A DNA stretch of 64,000 nucleotides from an uncultured Spirochaetaceae bacterium (GCA_944392935.1 CALXYI010000047.1:1-64000), one strand, 5' to 3'. Positions 42,591 through 51,960 are shown, counted from the stretch's first letter. A program made the numbers and translations. Notes: generated by a model from the sequence alone, not told the origin.

Positions 42591-43037
42591 ATGGATATTC
42601 TCGTTATTGACGGACAGGGCGGCGGACTGGGCAAGGCTGTGGTATCCGCGCTCAGGTCGCGCTTCCCTTCGGCTGTGATAATGGCGGCAGGCACGAACAG
42701 CACAGCGACGCAGCAGATGGTCAGGGCAGGTGCGGATCATGGCGCTACGGGAGAGAATCCCGTAGCGGTGATGTCGAGGAAGGCGGATGTCATAATCGGG
42801 CCCGTAGGCATAGTGATCGCCGACAGCATGCACGGCGAGGTGACTCCTGCGATGGCCGCCTCTGTCGGGCAATCCGATGCAAAGAGGATACTCATCCCGG
42901 TCAATCTCTGCGACAACATCATAGTCGGGGTGCCCGATACATCCCTCTCTGCCATGATAGAAGGCGTGATCAGCGCGGTGGAGGCTGTCTGGAAGGACCG
43001 GCAGCCCGCTATGGATGGTTGCCAAGAGCGTTGTTGA
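42591..43037 (+). CDS. DUF3842 family protein
   Basis: The 148 residues match the pattern of DUF3842 proteins, known from Firmicutes and other anaerobes, with a Rossmann-like start DILVIDGQGGGLGKAVV (2-18) and blocks GADHGATGENPVAVMSR and GIVIADSMHGEVTPAMA. No biochemical role is known to me. The Gly-rich loop suggests nucleotide binding. The start is set at the conserved MDILVIDG; the ORF can extend to 42552 but carries no Shine-Dalgarno there. Confidence 0.8.
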   Translation: MDILVIDGQGGGLGKAVVSALRSRFPSAVIMAAGTNSTATQQMVRAGADHGATGENPVAVMSRKADVIIGPVGIVIADSMHGEVTPAMAASVGQSDAKRILIPVNLCDNIIVGVPDTSLSAMIEGVISAVEAVWKDRQPAMDGCQERC

Positions 43038-43047
43038 CGTATACCAT
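43019..43047 (+). promoter_or_regulatory. Possible promoter of def, near-leaderless
   Basis: TTGCCA (43019-43024) and TACCAT (43042-43047) are 17 bases apart with 8 bases to the def ATG at 43056. No Shine-Dalgarno is present. Confidence 0.5.
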
Positions 43048-43055
43048 TCCTGAGT

Positions 43056-43568
43056 ATGTTGGATATATATACTTTAGGCGAGGATGTCCTCAGGGAGGAA
43101 TGCTCTGAGATAAAGGAATTCGGGCCGGAGATCCGGATGCTTTCAGAGGCTATGCTCGAGACGCTCGAGGAGGCAGACGGAGTAGGGCTTGCAGGACCTC
43201 AGGTCGGCGTTCCGAAGAGGATATTCGTTATACAGCTCAGGGGGGAGAAGCCCCTTGTCTTCATAAACCCTTCGATCACTGAGACTTCGATAGAGACGGG
43301 TGTCTATGAGGAAGGCTGCCTTTCGATTCCCGGTGTCTACCATGATGTGGTGAGGCCTGTTGCCGTGACCATCCAGGCTCAGGATGCCTCAGGCAAGGCG
43401 TTCACGCTCAAGGCCGATGGTCTTCTCGCACGCGCGATACAGCATGAGAACGATCATCTCCATGGCAGGCTCTATATAGATCACCTCGATGAGAAGGAGA
43501 GGGAGAAGGTCGTGAAGGCATATGAGAAGAAGAACCGCATCAGGCGCAGGCAGAAGGCAAGGGTCTGA
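43056..43568 (+). CDS. def: Peptide deformylase
   Basis: This enzyme removes the formyl group from the N-terminal methionine of nascent proteins. The 170 residues carry the three metal and active-site motifs: GVGLAGPQVG (about 43-52), EGCLSIPG (about 88-95) with the metal Cys, and QHENDHLHG (about 128-136) with the His-Glu-His set. The length is typical. The stop overlaps fmt by one base, giving the common def-fmt pair. Confidence 0.96.
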   Translation: MLDIYTLGEDVLREECSEIKEFGPEIRMLSEAMLETLEEADGVGLAGPQVGVPKRIFVIQLRGEKPLVFINPSITETSIETGVYEEGCLSIPGVYHDVVRPVAVTIQAQDASGKAFTLKADGLLARAIQHENDHLHGRLYIDHLDEKEREKVVKAYEKKNRIRRRQKARV

Positions 43569-44494
43569 TGAGGATGGTGTTCGCAGGGACCGGCGCGATA
43601 GCGGTGCCCCTCCTTGAGGCGCTTGCCTCCAAGGGCCTCGTGTCCCTGGTGCTGACCGCGCCCGATGCCCCCGGCAAGCGTGGGAAGAGGCTCCTGCCGT
43701 CACCGGTGAAGGAGAAGGCTGAGGAGCTGGGGCTGGATGTCTATCAGCCGGTTTCGATAAGGACGGAGGCGAGGGAGCATATAGCATCATACGGGGCGGA
43801 TACGCTCCTGTCGTTCTGCTATGGGAAGATATTCGGACCCCGCTTCCTTTCGCTCTTCAGGGAGACGTTCAATGTCCATCCGTCGCTGCTGCCCCTCCAC
43901 CGCGGTCCATCCCCTATATATGCTGCCATCCGCAATGGCGACAGGGAGACCGGGATATCGTTGCAGAGCATAGGAGCAGGAGTCGATGAAGGCGATATAT
44001 ATGCCGTCCTGCGCATCCCGCTCGATGGTACGGAGACGGAAGGGAGCCTGTCAGGGAAGGTCGCTTCCCTGGCCCCGGGATTCGTCCTTCCGGTGCTCCT
44101 CGATCCGGGACGTGCTGCCGTGAAGCAGGAAGGGCGGCCTTCATCCACGTCATTCGTGGCGAAGGAGGATGGGCATATCGATTTCTCCGCATCCGCGGCA
44201 GAGGTGCATGCCACGATCCGGGCATGCTCTCCATGGCCCAAGGCGTATGGACTTCTCGGCGGCGTGCCTCTTTATATCACCGGTGTCTGGGGAAGCGGAT
44301 TCGCCGTGGGCGGAGGGAGGCCTTCCGAGAAGCCCGGTACGATAGTCGCGCTGGAGAAGGGGAAAGGACTGAAGATCGCAGCTGGCGATGGGTATATATA
44401 TGCTGTGAAGGTGCTTCCGCCCATGCGGAAGGAGATGGATGCCCCTTCCTTCATCAACGGCAGCAGGGGAGCCATCGGCAGCATACTGGAGTGA
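43568..44494 (+). CDS. fmt: Methionyl-tRNA formyltransferase
   Basis: This enzyme formylates initiator Met-tRNA. The 308 residues show the N-terminal formyltransferase domain with FAGTGAIAVP (5-14), the catalytic FNVHPSLLPLHRGPSPI (about 98-114) and GVDEGDIY (about 140-147), then the C-terminal OB-like domain. It pairs with def (1 base overlap). The following gene starts 4 bases after the stop. Confidence 0.95.
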   Translation: MRMVFAGTGAIAVPLLEALASKGLVSLVLTAPDAPGKRGKRLLPSPVKEKAEELGLDVYQPVSIRTEAREHIASYGADTLLSFCYGKIFGPRFLSLFRETFNVHPSLLPLHRGPSPIYAAIRNGDRETGISLQSIGAGVDEGDIYAVLRIPLDGTETEGSLSGKVASLAPGFVLPVLLDPGRAAVKQEGRPSSTSFVAKEDGHIDFSASAAEVHATIRACSPWPKAYGLLGGVPLYITGVWGSGFAVGGGRPSEKPGTIVALEKGKGLKIAAGDGYIYAVKVLPPMRKEMDAPSFINGSRGAIGSILE

Positions 44495-44498
44495 GGAT

Positions 44499-46676
44499 AT
44501 GTGGAAGAAGAGACTGTTTCTCTGCCTGGCATCGGCACTTGTCCTGATAAGCGCGCTGCAGGCGTCGGTATTCCGTCCGGAATTCGCCCTGGTGCTTTCC
44601 GGAGGAGGTGCCAAGGGACTGGCGCATATACCGGTCCTGAAGGAGCTGGATCGCCGTGGCATTGTTCCCGACATGGTCGTCGGGACAAGCATGGGAGCCG
44701 TCATAGGCGCGTTCTATGCGGCAGGATACACGGGAGAGGAGATCGAGGCGATCGTGACAGGCAACGACATCTCCGAGTACTTCTTCCATCTCTATGCGCT
44801 CCGTGGATCCGATACGATCCCAAGTCCGTTCGCAGGATACGATACCAACCTCCTGACGATCGAGTTCGGCCATGATGGCATAGGATCATCCAGCGGGGTG
44901 ATCGATGACCAGTATCTCAACGGACTCATCAGGAGGTATCTCGCCAAGGTGCTGGATATCCGCGATTTCGATAAGCTTCCGATACCATTCAGGGCCGTCG
45001 GGACGGATATAACGAACAAGCGCAAGGTCGTGTTCTCCTCCGGATCCCTCTTTGATGCCATAAGGGCTTCGATGGCCCTGCCTGTCCTCTTCTCGCCTGT
45101 GCGTCTCGAGGATGGGAGCTATATAATGGATGGAGGCCTGGAGGACAACCTCCCGATCGATGTCGCGGAGGAGCTCGGTGCCGACGTGATCCTTGCCGTA
45201 GATGTGAACGATGTGATGCATATCTATGGCCGCAGCCATAGCATGGAGACGCTCTCCGGGGCATTCAGCGCATTCGCTGACTATCTCACGGAACCCAATT
45301 CCATGGAGAATTACCGGGATGCCGACTGGGTGATAATCCCGGATGTCAATGATTTCACCGCAACGGCATTCAGCGATGCCGAGGCGATAATAGGACGCGG
45401 AGAGGAGGCTGTTGCGGAATCTCAGTTCGTCTTCGATGAGCTTGAGGAGAAGCTCGGCGGCCACAAGGGAAGCCGCAAGGGCTATGGCTCGATGGAGGCT
45501 CCGCTTATAGAGAGGATAGCCATCGACGGGAACCTGCCGCGCTCGGCAGGGAAGAGGCTTTCCTCCTTCGAAGGCAGGCGTATGGATTACGATACCATAC
45601 TGCGCTTCGAGAAGGAGCTCGATGAAATAAGGCAGCATTCAGGGCTGAAGAGCGTCACCTACTCGATGACCGATGGCGTGATCGAGGTAACGGCGGAACA
45701 CTTCCCATCGCTTTCCGGCGCTATATCGCTGGGCCTTACCGGCGGCATAGGCATAAGGTACGATGGCGAGAGGACATTCTTCGTCTATACGCCTGAGTTC
45801 ACCCTTTCCGGTACCATGGCGCTTCTCAGCTCCCTCAATATGACATACGGGGTGAAGGTGGACCGCGGCATCCTCATCGATGCCGGGATATCATATCCTT
45901 TCCTCTCCTCGATGTTCCTCTATTCGTCAATCGGGCTGAAGTACGGGCAGCTCTCATATCTCTCGCTTCCCGGTACCAGCAGCTATATCTTCGGGAACGA
46001 TGTGGGGCTCTTCTTCCAGACAGGCATCGGCTACACTCCTTTCAGGAGCCTGCGCCTGGATCTTGTGCTTGCGTTCGAGTACTCCTATCTTTCCGGCCTT
46101 GAGCCATATGAGCTTGGAAGGGGCCATTTCCTCTATCCGTATGCCGGTCTTGGCATAGTCTTCGACCGCTACGATGAGACAGACGCGGCATCCGACGGCT
46201 TCGAGATGACGATAACAGGGGAGATCGGAGGGGATTTCCCCTCCAGCACGCTCTCGTATGCCATCCATGCGGACTTCTGCGGTGTGATAGGGCCTACTGA
46301 TATATTCAAGTTCATATTCGAGGGTCAGACTGATTCCATAAGGCGGCCAATAGATCTCGCGGAGGCATTCGCCGTGACCAACATGGGGCGCCTTGCCTCT
46401 GACTATATCTATGCGATGGGCGGCTTCCGCATCCCGCTGCCCGCCTCGATGTATGTCGATGCCGGCATATTCTTCGAGCTCTTCGGCCATGACCATGATG
46501 CTGCAGCGCTGCTTCCCGGACCTCGCAGCCTCATCCCTTATTCCGAGCTTGATGCCCATAATATGGATATCGGGGGATATTTCGCATTCGGGCTCACGAC
46601 ATCATTCGGGAAGGTAGGCTTCGATCTCTACATATCCGCGACTCCCCGTGTCTCGCTGATGTTCGGGATCGACTGA
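44499..46676 (+). CDS. Patatin-like phospholipase with C-terminal outer-membrane barrel (type Vd-like)
   Basis: The 725 residues have a signal peptide (1-22) and a patatin domain with LSGGGAKGLAH (oxyanion loop, about 34-44), GTSMGAVIG (Ser nucleophile, about 61-69) and MDGGLEDN (catalytic Asp, about 210). After about 340 comes a short POTRA-like segment (IERIAIDGNLPRSAGKRL), then a 16-strand-like barrel typical of the Bac_surface_Ag/BamA fold, ending LMFGID. Domain order and length match PlpD-type Vd autotransporters, whose patatin is carried to the cell surface. The start at 44499 gives the proper signal peptide. Confidence 0.88.
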   Translation: MWKKRLFLCLASALVLISALQASVFRPEFALVLSGGGAKGLAHIPVLKELDRRGIVPDMVVGTSMGAVIGAFYAAGYTGEEIEAIVTGNDISEYFFHLYALRGSDTIPSPFAGYDTNLLTIEFGHDGIGSSSGVIDDQYLNGLIRRYLAKVLDIRDFDKLPIPFRAVGTDITNKRKVVFSSGSLFDAIRASMALPVLFSPVRLEDGSYIMDGGLEDNLPIDVAEELGADVILAVDVNDVMHIYGRSHSMETLSGAFSAFADYLTEPNSMENYRDADWVIIPDVNDFTATAFSDAEAIIGRGEEAVAESQFVFDELEEKLGGHKGSRKGYGSMEAPLIERIAIDGNLPRSAGKRLSSFEGRRMDYDTILRFEKELDEIRQHSGLKSVTYSMTDGVIEVTAEHFPSLSGAISLGLTGGIGIRYDGERTFFVYTPEFTLSGTMALLSSLNMTYGVKVDRGILIDAGISYPFLSSMFLYSSIGLKYGQLSYLSLPGTSSYIFGNDVGLFFQTGIGYTPFRSLRLDLVLAFEYSYLSGLEPYELGRGHFLYPYAGLGIVFDRYDETDAASDGFEMTITGEIGGDFPSSTLSYAIHADFCGVIGPTDIFKFIFEGQTDSIRRPIDLAEAFAVTNMGRLASDYIYAMGGFRIPLPASMYVDAGIFFELFGHDHDAAALLPGPRSLIPYSELDAHNMDIGGYFAFGLTTSFGKVGFDLYISATPRVSLMFGID

Positions 46677-47668
46677 TGTACACCCGCTGGCGGACATACT
46701 CCTCATACCTCAGGGAGAGGTATGGGCGGAATGTATACAGGATAGGCGTGGATGGCGGCTTCTCCTGTCCAAACAGGCGTCCTGACAGATCCGGAGGGTG
46801 TGCATTCTGTGACGGAACAGGCTCTGTCGCAGTCTATCAGAGGAGCAGCGAATCAGGGTATTCCAGGAATTCAGGATACGATGGGAGCACCGCGGAAAGG
46901 ATACTCCCGCGCCTTCTGTCGATACGCGAGCAGATAGAGCGGGGCAGGGCATTCCTTGCCAGACGGTATGGGGCAGAGGAGTTCATGCTCTGCTTCCAGT
47001 CCTGGACGAATACGTATGACAGTATCGGTAACCTTCGCAGGATATATGATGAAGGGCTCAGTGCGATGGATTTCCGCTCCCTCATAGTCTCGACGCGCCC
47101 TGACTGCGTGCCAGATCCCGTTCTCGGGCTCATCGCATCCTATATCACGCCTTCACGGGATGCCTGGGTGGAGTTCGGGCTTGAATCCGCATGCGACGGC
47201 ACTCTCCGCTATATAGGCCGCGGACATGGCAGTGCCGAGTACTTCGACGCGGTGGAAAGGGCACATGCACATGGCCTGAAGGTCTGTGCGCATGTCATAC
47301 TGGGGCTTCCAGGTGAGGGCCGGGATGATTTCGTCCGCACTGCTTCTGCCGTGGCCGCTTCGGGATGCGAGGCTGTGAAGATCCATAATCTCCATATCCC
47401 AGGCGGAACCAGGTTCGCACGGGAGTATCTTGAAGGTATCATAACAGCTATGTCCGAGGAGCGGACGCTGGAAGCGGCAGAGCTCTTCCTGCGCTGCATT
47501 CCCGGGGATATCATAATAGAGCGCCTTGTCTCGGAGACACCGTACCATCGCCTGATGGCTCCGCGTGCATTCCCTGACAAATCGCAGTTCCTTGCAAGGC
47601 TGGAGAGGAGGATGGAGGAGAATGGCACAAGACAGGGAGACCTTTGCAGCAAAGCGCATAGCGGATAG
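46676..47668 (+). CDS. TIGR01212 family (YhcC) radical SAM protein
   Basis: The 330 residues carry a radical SAM core with the variant iron-sulfur motif SCPNRRPD-SGGCAFC, that is C-x8-C-x2-C (about 29-41), typical of the YhcC/TIGR01212 group, followed by EFMLCFQSWTNTYD and VEFGLESACD. The exact reaction is not known. It overlaps the patatin gene at the stop (TGATG) and runs 47 bases into the fumarase gene. Confidence 0.9.
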   Translation: MYTRWRTYSSYLRERYGRNVYRIGVDGGFSCPNRRPDRSGGCAFCDGTGSVAVYQRSSESGYSRNSGYDGSTAERILPRLLSIREQIERGRAFLARRYGAEEFMLCFQSWTNTYDSIGNLRRIYDEGLSAMDFRSLIVSTRPDCVPDPVLGLIASYITPSRDAWVEFGLESACDGTLRYIGRGHGSAEYFDAVERAHAHGLKVCAHVILGLPGEGRDDFVRTASAVAASGCEAVKIHNLHIPGGTRFAREYLEGIITAMSEERTLEAAELFLRCIPGDIIIERLVSETPYHRLMAPRAFPDKSQFLARLERRMEENGTRQGDLCSKAHSG

Positions 47669-48461
47669 CCTCATAGCGGCTTCGCGTGTCCTGCCGGAAC
47701 CGGTATATGAGGCAATTGCGGGTGCAGTGCCGGAAGGGGGTAAGGCGGAGAACGTCATGGAGGCTATACGGAGCAATCTCCGCGTGGCTTCAGAGCGCAG
47801 CCTCCCCATCTGCCAGGATACCGGTGCCTTCTGGTGCCTTGCATCGATCGGCAGGGAATCGCGGATACCGCTTTCCCGTGTGGAGAGGATCATAGAGGAA
47901 GGCTGCCTCGATGCGGCAGAGCGTGGATCCTACCGCCGCAGCATCGTTTCCGATCCTGTATACGGGAGGATCAACACCGGAACCAATCTCCCGGCATTCA
48001 TCAGCTATGAGCTCATGGACGGCACGGGGCTTGAGCTGCGTTTCCTGATGAAGGGATTCGGATCCGAGAACTGCTCATCCGTGAGGATGCTCAATCCCAC
48101 CGCTGGAGAGGATGGTGTCCTGGAAGCCGTAATCTCGATGCTCAGGGCCGCCGGCGGCAAGCCATGTCCTCCTGTATTCCTCGGCGTGGGGATAGGAGGG
48201 ACCATGGACAGGGCCGCCCTGCTTTCCAAGAAGGCATTCTTCTTCGACGATCCCTCATACAGCCATCTTGCGCACCGTATCATCAAAGCGGCGGATGATC
48301 TGATGATAGGCCCCGGAGGCCTAGGAGGAAGGCCTACGGCACTTGGCGTGTCGATACTCTCGGAGCCGACCCATATCGCAGGCCTTCCTGTCGCGCTGAC
48401 TGTCAACTGCTGGGTAGAGAGGACTGCCTTGATCGCATTCGCTGAGGAGGAGCTATGCTGA
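47622..48461 (+). CDS. fumA_N: Class I fumarase/tartrate dehydratase type, alpha subunit
   Basis: This is the alpha part of a two-subunit iron-sulfur hydratase that interconverts fumarate and malate, or dehydrates tartrate. The 279 residues show the iron-sulfur cysteines in LPICQDTGAF (about 64), GSENCSSVRM (about 167) and LTVNCWVERTA (about 267). The start at 47622 is inside the upstream gene. The beta subunit follows with a 7 base overlap. No other TCA cycle gene is in the window. Confidence 0.92.
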   Translation: MAQDRETFAAKRIADSLIAASRVLPEPVYEAIAGAVPEGGKAENVMEAIRSNLRVASERSLPICQDTGAFWCLASIGRESRIPLSRVERIIEEGCLDAAERGSYRRSIVSDPVYGRINTGTNLPAFISYELMDGTGLELRFLMKGFGSENCSSVRMLNPTAGEDGVLEAVISMLRAAGGKPCPPVFLGVGIGGTMDRAALLSKKAFFFDDPSYSHLAHRIIKAADDLMIGPGGLGGRPTALGVSILSEPTHIAGLPVALTVNCWVERTALIAFAEEELC

Positions 48462-48979
48462 GATATCTTATGCTGCCGTACAGCGAGGATGGGCTTCGTG
48501 CCATAGAGGCCGGTGATGATGTCATCGTGTCAGGAACCCTGTATGTGGGACGTGACCAGGTGCATCGGAGGCTGTATGATGCCGTGGCGGATGGACAGGA
48601 GCTTCCGTTCAGTTTCAGCGGCAATGCCATCTACTATATGGGGCCTTCGCCTGCTCCTGCCGGTTGCGTGATAGGATCGGCAGGCCCTACCACGAGCGCG
48701 CGCATGGATCCATTCTCCCCATTCCTCATGGAGCATGGCCTCCGTGTGATGATAGGCAAGGGGCCGCGGAGCGAAGCTGTCGTGGAGGCTGCAGGCAGGT
48801 ATGGCGGACTTTATCTGCAGGCCTATGGAGGCTGCGGCGCGCTCTACTCCTCATGCATCATCTCAGCTGAGACAGTCGCTTATCCCGAACTCGGGCCCGA
48901 GGCGCTTCTGCGCCTTGATGTAGAGTCCTTCCCGGCGGTATGCATCATAGACAGCCGCGGCACGGTATATCGTGGATAG
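48455..48979 (+). CDS. fumA_C: Class I fumarase/tartrate dehydratase type, beta subunit
   Basis: The 174 residues match the C-terminal swivelling domain of class I fumarase, with VSGTLYVGRDQVHRRLYDA (about 25-43) and GPTTSARMDPFSP (about 75-87) forming the substrate pocket, and GKGPRS. It is separate from alpha, as in anaerobes. It overlaps alpha by 7 bases and the MFS gene by 8. Confidence 0.92.
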   Translation: MLRYLMLPYSEDGLRAIEAGDDVIVSGTLYVGRDQVHRRLYDAVADGQELPFSFSGNAIYYMGPSPAPAGCVIGSAGPTTSARMDPFSPFLMEHGLRVMIGKGPRSEAVVEAAGRYGGLYLQAYGGCGALYSSCIISAETVAYPELGPEALLRLDVESFPAVCIIDSRGTVYRG

Positions 48980-50123
48980 GTATCTCCGCTTCCTGGTGCC
49001 GGAGGCGCTGTCATTCATTTCATCATCATCCCTGCAGTTCGCGCTGATCTGGACACTGGCCGGGAGGTATCCCTCAGGTTCAGTGATCCTCGCTGCATCT
49101 GCAGCGGCTTTCCTTCCATCGATCCTGCTGCTTCCCCTTGCTGGGGCTGCTGCCGACGGAAGATGGCGGAAGGCGGCGATCATCGCATCCGATGCGGCAT
49201 CCGCCATGCTTGCGCTCCTGCTTCTTGCGGCGACGTATGCAGGATATGATACGCTTCCCGTCTTCCTCCTGGTCCTTGCCGGAAGATCGGCAGCCAGCGG
49301 CTTCCAGACCCCAGCCGCCGGATCGGTGCTTCCGCTGATGGTGCGGAAGGAGGATGTGGCCCGTGCAAATGGCATAAGAAGCGCTGCAGATGCTGTTTCC
49401 TCATTCATATCCCCAGCCATCGCCGGCATCCTGCTGGGCAGCTATGGGCTGCATGCGCTCCTCCTTCTTGATATCATCACGGCAGCGGCGGCTGTGCTGC
49501 TCGTCGCCTTGATGGATATTCCTGGAAGCCAGGGCAGCGGCAGGGTGGATATCCTGGCGGGGATTCCCTATGTCTCCTCCCACCGCGGTATCAGGGACCT
49601 CCTTGCCTTCCATTCAGCCGCCCTGTTCCTGCTGAGTCCCGGAGCGGTGATGACACCTCTTCTCGTTGCGCAGTCCTATTCATCCTCCCCCTCATTCCTG
49701 GCGGCATCGGAGACGGTTTTCAGCCTCGGCATGATAACAGGAGGCATTGCTGCTTCGGCCATGCCTGGAAGCGGGACCGGAAGGATGCGTGCTGTCATCG
49801 CAGCATACGGCATCCTGCTTGCTCTTATGGGACTCGGTGTTCCGTTTCCCCTCTATCTCATCCTGAATGCAGCGATAGGGGCAGCCGTCCCCCTCTATAC
49901 CGCTCTCCTGTCATCGAGGCTCCAGCTTCTCTCCGACAGCTTCATGCAGGGGAGGATCATGGCCATGCTGTCCCTGGTATCCTCTGTGTCCCCCCTTGCA
50001 GGCACTGCCGTTGCCGGCCCGCTCTCCGATGCCATAGGCACCGGCTCCGTCTTCATGATATCAGGGGCAGGAGCAGCCGTCCTTGCAGCATCATCCCGAT
50101 TCCTCACACGGAGGATGGCATGA
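48972..50123 (+). CDS. Major facilitator superfamily transporter
   Basis: The 383 residues are strongly hydrophobic, with about 11-12 predicted membrane helices and the MFS loop motif GAAADGRWRKAAII between helices 2 and 3. It resembles the MFS_3 (enterobactin-exporter-like) and macrolide efflux branch. The substrate is unknown. The start is GTG at 48972, overlapping the fumarase beta stop, and its stop overlaps the next gene as ATGA. Confidence 0.85.
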   Translation: MDRYLRFLVPEALSFISSSSLQFALIWTLAGRYPSGSVILAASAAAFLPSILLLPLAGAAADGRWRKAAIIASDAASAMLALLLLAATYAGYDTLPVFLLVLAGRSAASGFQTPAAGSVLPLMVRKEDVARANGIRSAADAVSSFISPAIAGILLGSYGLHALLLLDIITAAAAVLLVALMDIPGSQGSGRVDILAGIPYVSSHRGIRDLLAFHSAALFLLSPGAVMTPLLVAQSYSSSPSFLAASETVFSLGMITGGIAASAMPGSGTGRMRAVIAAYGILLALMGLGVPFPLYLILNAAIGAAVPLYTALLSSRLQLLSDSFMQGRIMAMLSLVSSVSPLAGTAVAGPLSDAIGTGSVFMISGAGAAVLAASSRFLTRRMA

Positions 50124-50494
50124 CGCTGCTGCGCTTCATCTGGGAGCTGCCGCAGAATCTGGCAGGTATCCTCATCTATCTCCTCATCCCGCGGAAGACC
50201 GCAATTGCAGCATATGGCCCGAGGAGGGTATTCCTCTGGCCCCTGCGTTCCGGAATCTCCCTCGGATTCTTCATATTCGTCCCTCCCGATGCCGCGCCCG
50301 GGATGATCAGGCATGAGCTGGGGCATACGGTGGCAAGCTCAGCTCTCGGCCCCCTGTACCTTCCCATCGTCGGGCTCCAGTCCTTCCTCTGGGCCGCAAT
50401 ATGGCGCTGCTTCCTTTCCGGCCGTGTCAGCTACATGGCGTTCTGGACGGAACGCTGGGCGGAAAGGGAGAAGGATCATTTCACTCTCCGGTGA
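50120..50494 (+). CDS. Small membrane protein with HELGH zinc-like motif
   Basis: The 124 residues have an N-terminal amphipathic or membrane stretch (about 9-22), a central hydrophobic strand, then GMIRHELGHTVASSALGP (about 61-78), where HELGH is a zincin-like HExxH, followed by another hydrophobic segment. Similar short proteins occur in gut bacteria, as I recall; whether they are proteases is unknown. A zinc site would need a third ligand, possibly the Glu pair near the C-terminus (FWTERWAERE). Confidence 0.6.
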   Translation: MTLLRFIWELPQNLAGILIYLLIPRKTAIAAYGPRRVFLWPLRSGISLGFFIFVPPDAAPGMIRHELGHTVASSALGPLYLPIVGLQSFLWAAIWRCFLSGRVSYMAFWTERWAEREKDHFTLR

Positions 50495-50574
50495 CATGTT
50501 TATGCTGGACTTGGGAAAATCTTTGGATTATCTTCATCCTTAGCTTCTGGGTGTGGGAAAAGGGGCTTTTGATC

Positions 50575-51291
50575 ATGAAGGGATTCATCATCCTGATTCT
50601 ATCGCTGCTGTCCCTGGCTTCATGCGGCAGGACAGACGTTGGGAAGACAGCATCCGATCCGGTTGTCTATGGGCTGGAGAAGCCCGTAAGCCAGAACGAT
50701 GCTTTCAGCTATGTCTATGGCTATATGCTTGCGGCATCCGCTTCCGGCTATGCCGATACCATCGATTATCACTACATGGCGAAAGGCGTGCTGGATTACA
50801 TGTCCGGCACTCCGTTCTTCACCCCGTCCGAGATGGAGCGTGTCATCTCGGGCTACCAGAGGACAGCTGCAGCGGAAGCCCAGGCAGAGCTTGAGGAGGA
50901 AGGACGCCTCAATCTGCAGGCAGCGGAGGAGTTCCTCCTTGCAAATGGCCACAGAAGCGGCGTCATGACGACTGATTCCGGCATACAGTATGAGGTGCTG
51001 GAGAAGGGCAGCGGGAAGGAGGCAGGACCTGATTCATCCGTACGCGTCAACTACATACTCACGCTCCTCGATGGACGACGCGCCGATTCATCGTATGAGA
51101 GAGGCGAGCCCACGGCGCTGTCGCTTCCCGATACCATCGCAGGATTCAGGGAGGCCGTGGCGATGATGAGGGAAGGTGACAGATACAGGTTCTGGATCCC
51201 TCCTGAGCTCGGCTATGCCGAGGCAGCTGTACCGGGCATACCTCCAGGTTCCCTGCTCATATTCGATATAAGCCTTGTCGAGGTGCTATAG
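50575..51291 (+). CDS. FKBP-type peptidyl-prolyl isomerase lipoprotein
   Basis: This is a periplasmic folding helper of 238 residues. A lipobox LASC (Cys17) ends the signal peptide. Residues about 35-125 form a helical dimerisation region like FKBP_N (SYVYGYMLAASASGYADTID). The FKBP domain follows (about 143-238) with VRVNYILTLLDGRRADSS, GFREAVAMMREGDRYRFWIPPE and a closing LLIFDISLVEVL. The start at 50575 is where the signal peptide begins. The 3' end overlaps the HAD gene by 6 bases, tail to tail. Confidence 0.9.
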   Translation: MKGFIILILSLLSLASCGRTDVGKTASDPVVYGLEKPVSQNDAFSYVYGYMLAASASGYADTIDYHYMAKGVLDYMSGTPFFTPSEMERVISGYQRTAAAEAQAELEEEGRLNLQAAEEFLLANGHRSGVMTTDSGIQYEVLEKGSGKEAGPDSSVRVNYILTLLDGRRADSSYERGEPTALSLPDTIAGFREAVAMMREGDRYRFWIPPELGYAEAAVPGIPPGSLLIFDISLVEVL

Positions 51292-51954
51292 CAGGAGATC
51301 CAGAAGGGCACTGTATGATGATACTGACCAGGTCGCCTTCCCAGATGCCTTGCCGCTGAATGAGATATAGATGCTGTCGATCCCTGAGAGCTCCGCTCCT
51401 CTTATGTCGCTTGTGAGGCTGTCCCCGATCACAATGCAGCTTTCCTTCTCCGCCCCGAGCTCGCTGAGCACTGCTGAGAAGAAGCGCGGATCAGGCTTCG
51501 CGTATCCTATATCCTCGCTTATGAAGACATGGCTGTAGTACTTTCCTGTATCTGTCCGTCTTATCCTGTCGCGCTGGACGCATCCGATGCCATTCGTTAT
51601 GAGCGAGATTGAGTAGCGGCCCTGGAGCGCCTGCAGGCATTCCTCTGCTCCGGGGATGAGGATGCCTTCCTCCCCGAGATAGCGTGTGTACCGGTTGCCG
51701 GCTTCCTCCGGATCCCAGTCCTTGCCTAGGCGGCTGAAGAACATCCTGAACCGCTCTGTTGACAGGAATGCGATCGATATCCTGCCATCCTCGTACATCT
51801 CCCAGCATTTCCTGTTGCCTTCCTCGTATATGGGCCTGCTGCCTCCGTCTATCCCGTATTCGCCGAAAAGACGTGACAGAGCCCTCCTTTCCGTCTCCGC
51901 GAAATCATAGAGGGTGCCGTCCGCATCGAAGAGAAGGTGAAGCTTTCCATCCAT
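51286..51954 (-). CDS. HAD superfamily hydrolase (YjjG-like)
   Basis: This is a probable cytoplasmic phosphatase, perhaps acting on nucleotides as YjjG does. The 222 residues show motif I LLFDADGTLYDF (6-17) with both catalytic Asp, motif II SLITNGIG (about 111-118), Lys in AKPDPRFF (about 146) and motif IV IVIGDSLTSDI (about 166-176). ATG 51954 is preferred over 51969 because TACAAT ends 6 bases upstream and no Shine-Dalgarno supports either. Confidence 0.9.
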   Translation of the reverse strand: MDGKLHLLFDADGTLYDFAETERRALSRLFGEYGIDGGSRPIYEEGNRKCWEMYEDGRISIAFLSTERFRMFFSRLGKDWDPEEAGNRYTRYLGEEGILIPGAEECLQALQGRYSISLITNGIGCVQRDRIRRTDTGKYYSHVFISEDIGYAKPDPRFFSAVLSELGAEKESCIVIGDSLTSDIRGAELSGIDSIYISFSGKASGKATWSVSSYSALLDLLL

Positions 51955-51960
51955 GGCTGC

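Noticed and set aside
44886-45638. 250-codon frame antisense to the patatin gene
   Set aside because: It is a shadow of the catalytic domain coding strand, with no motif and no start signal.
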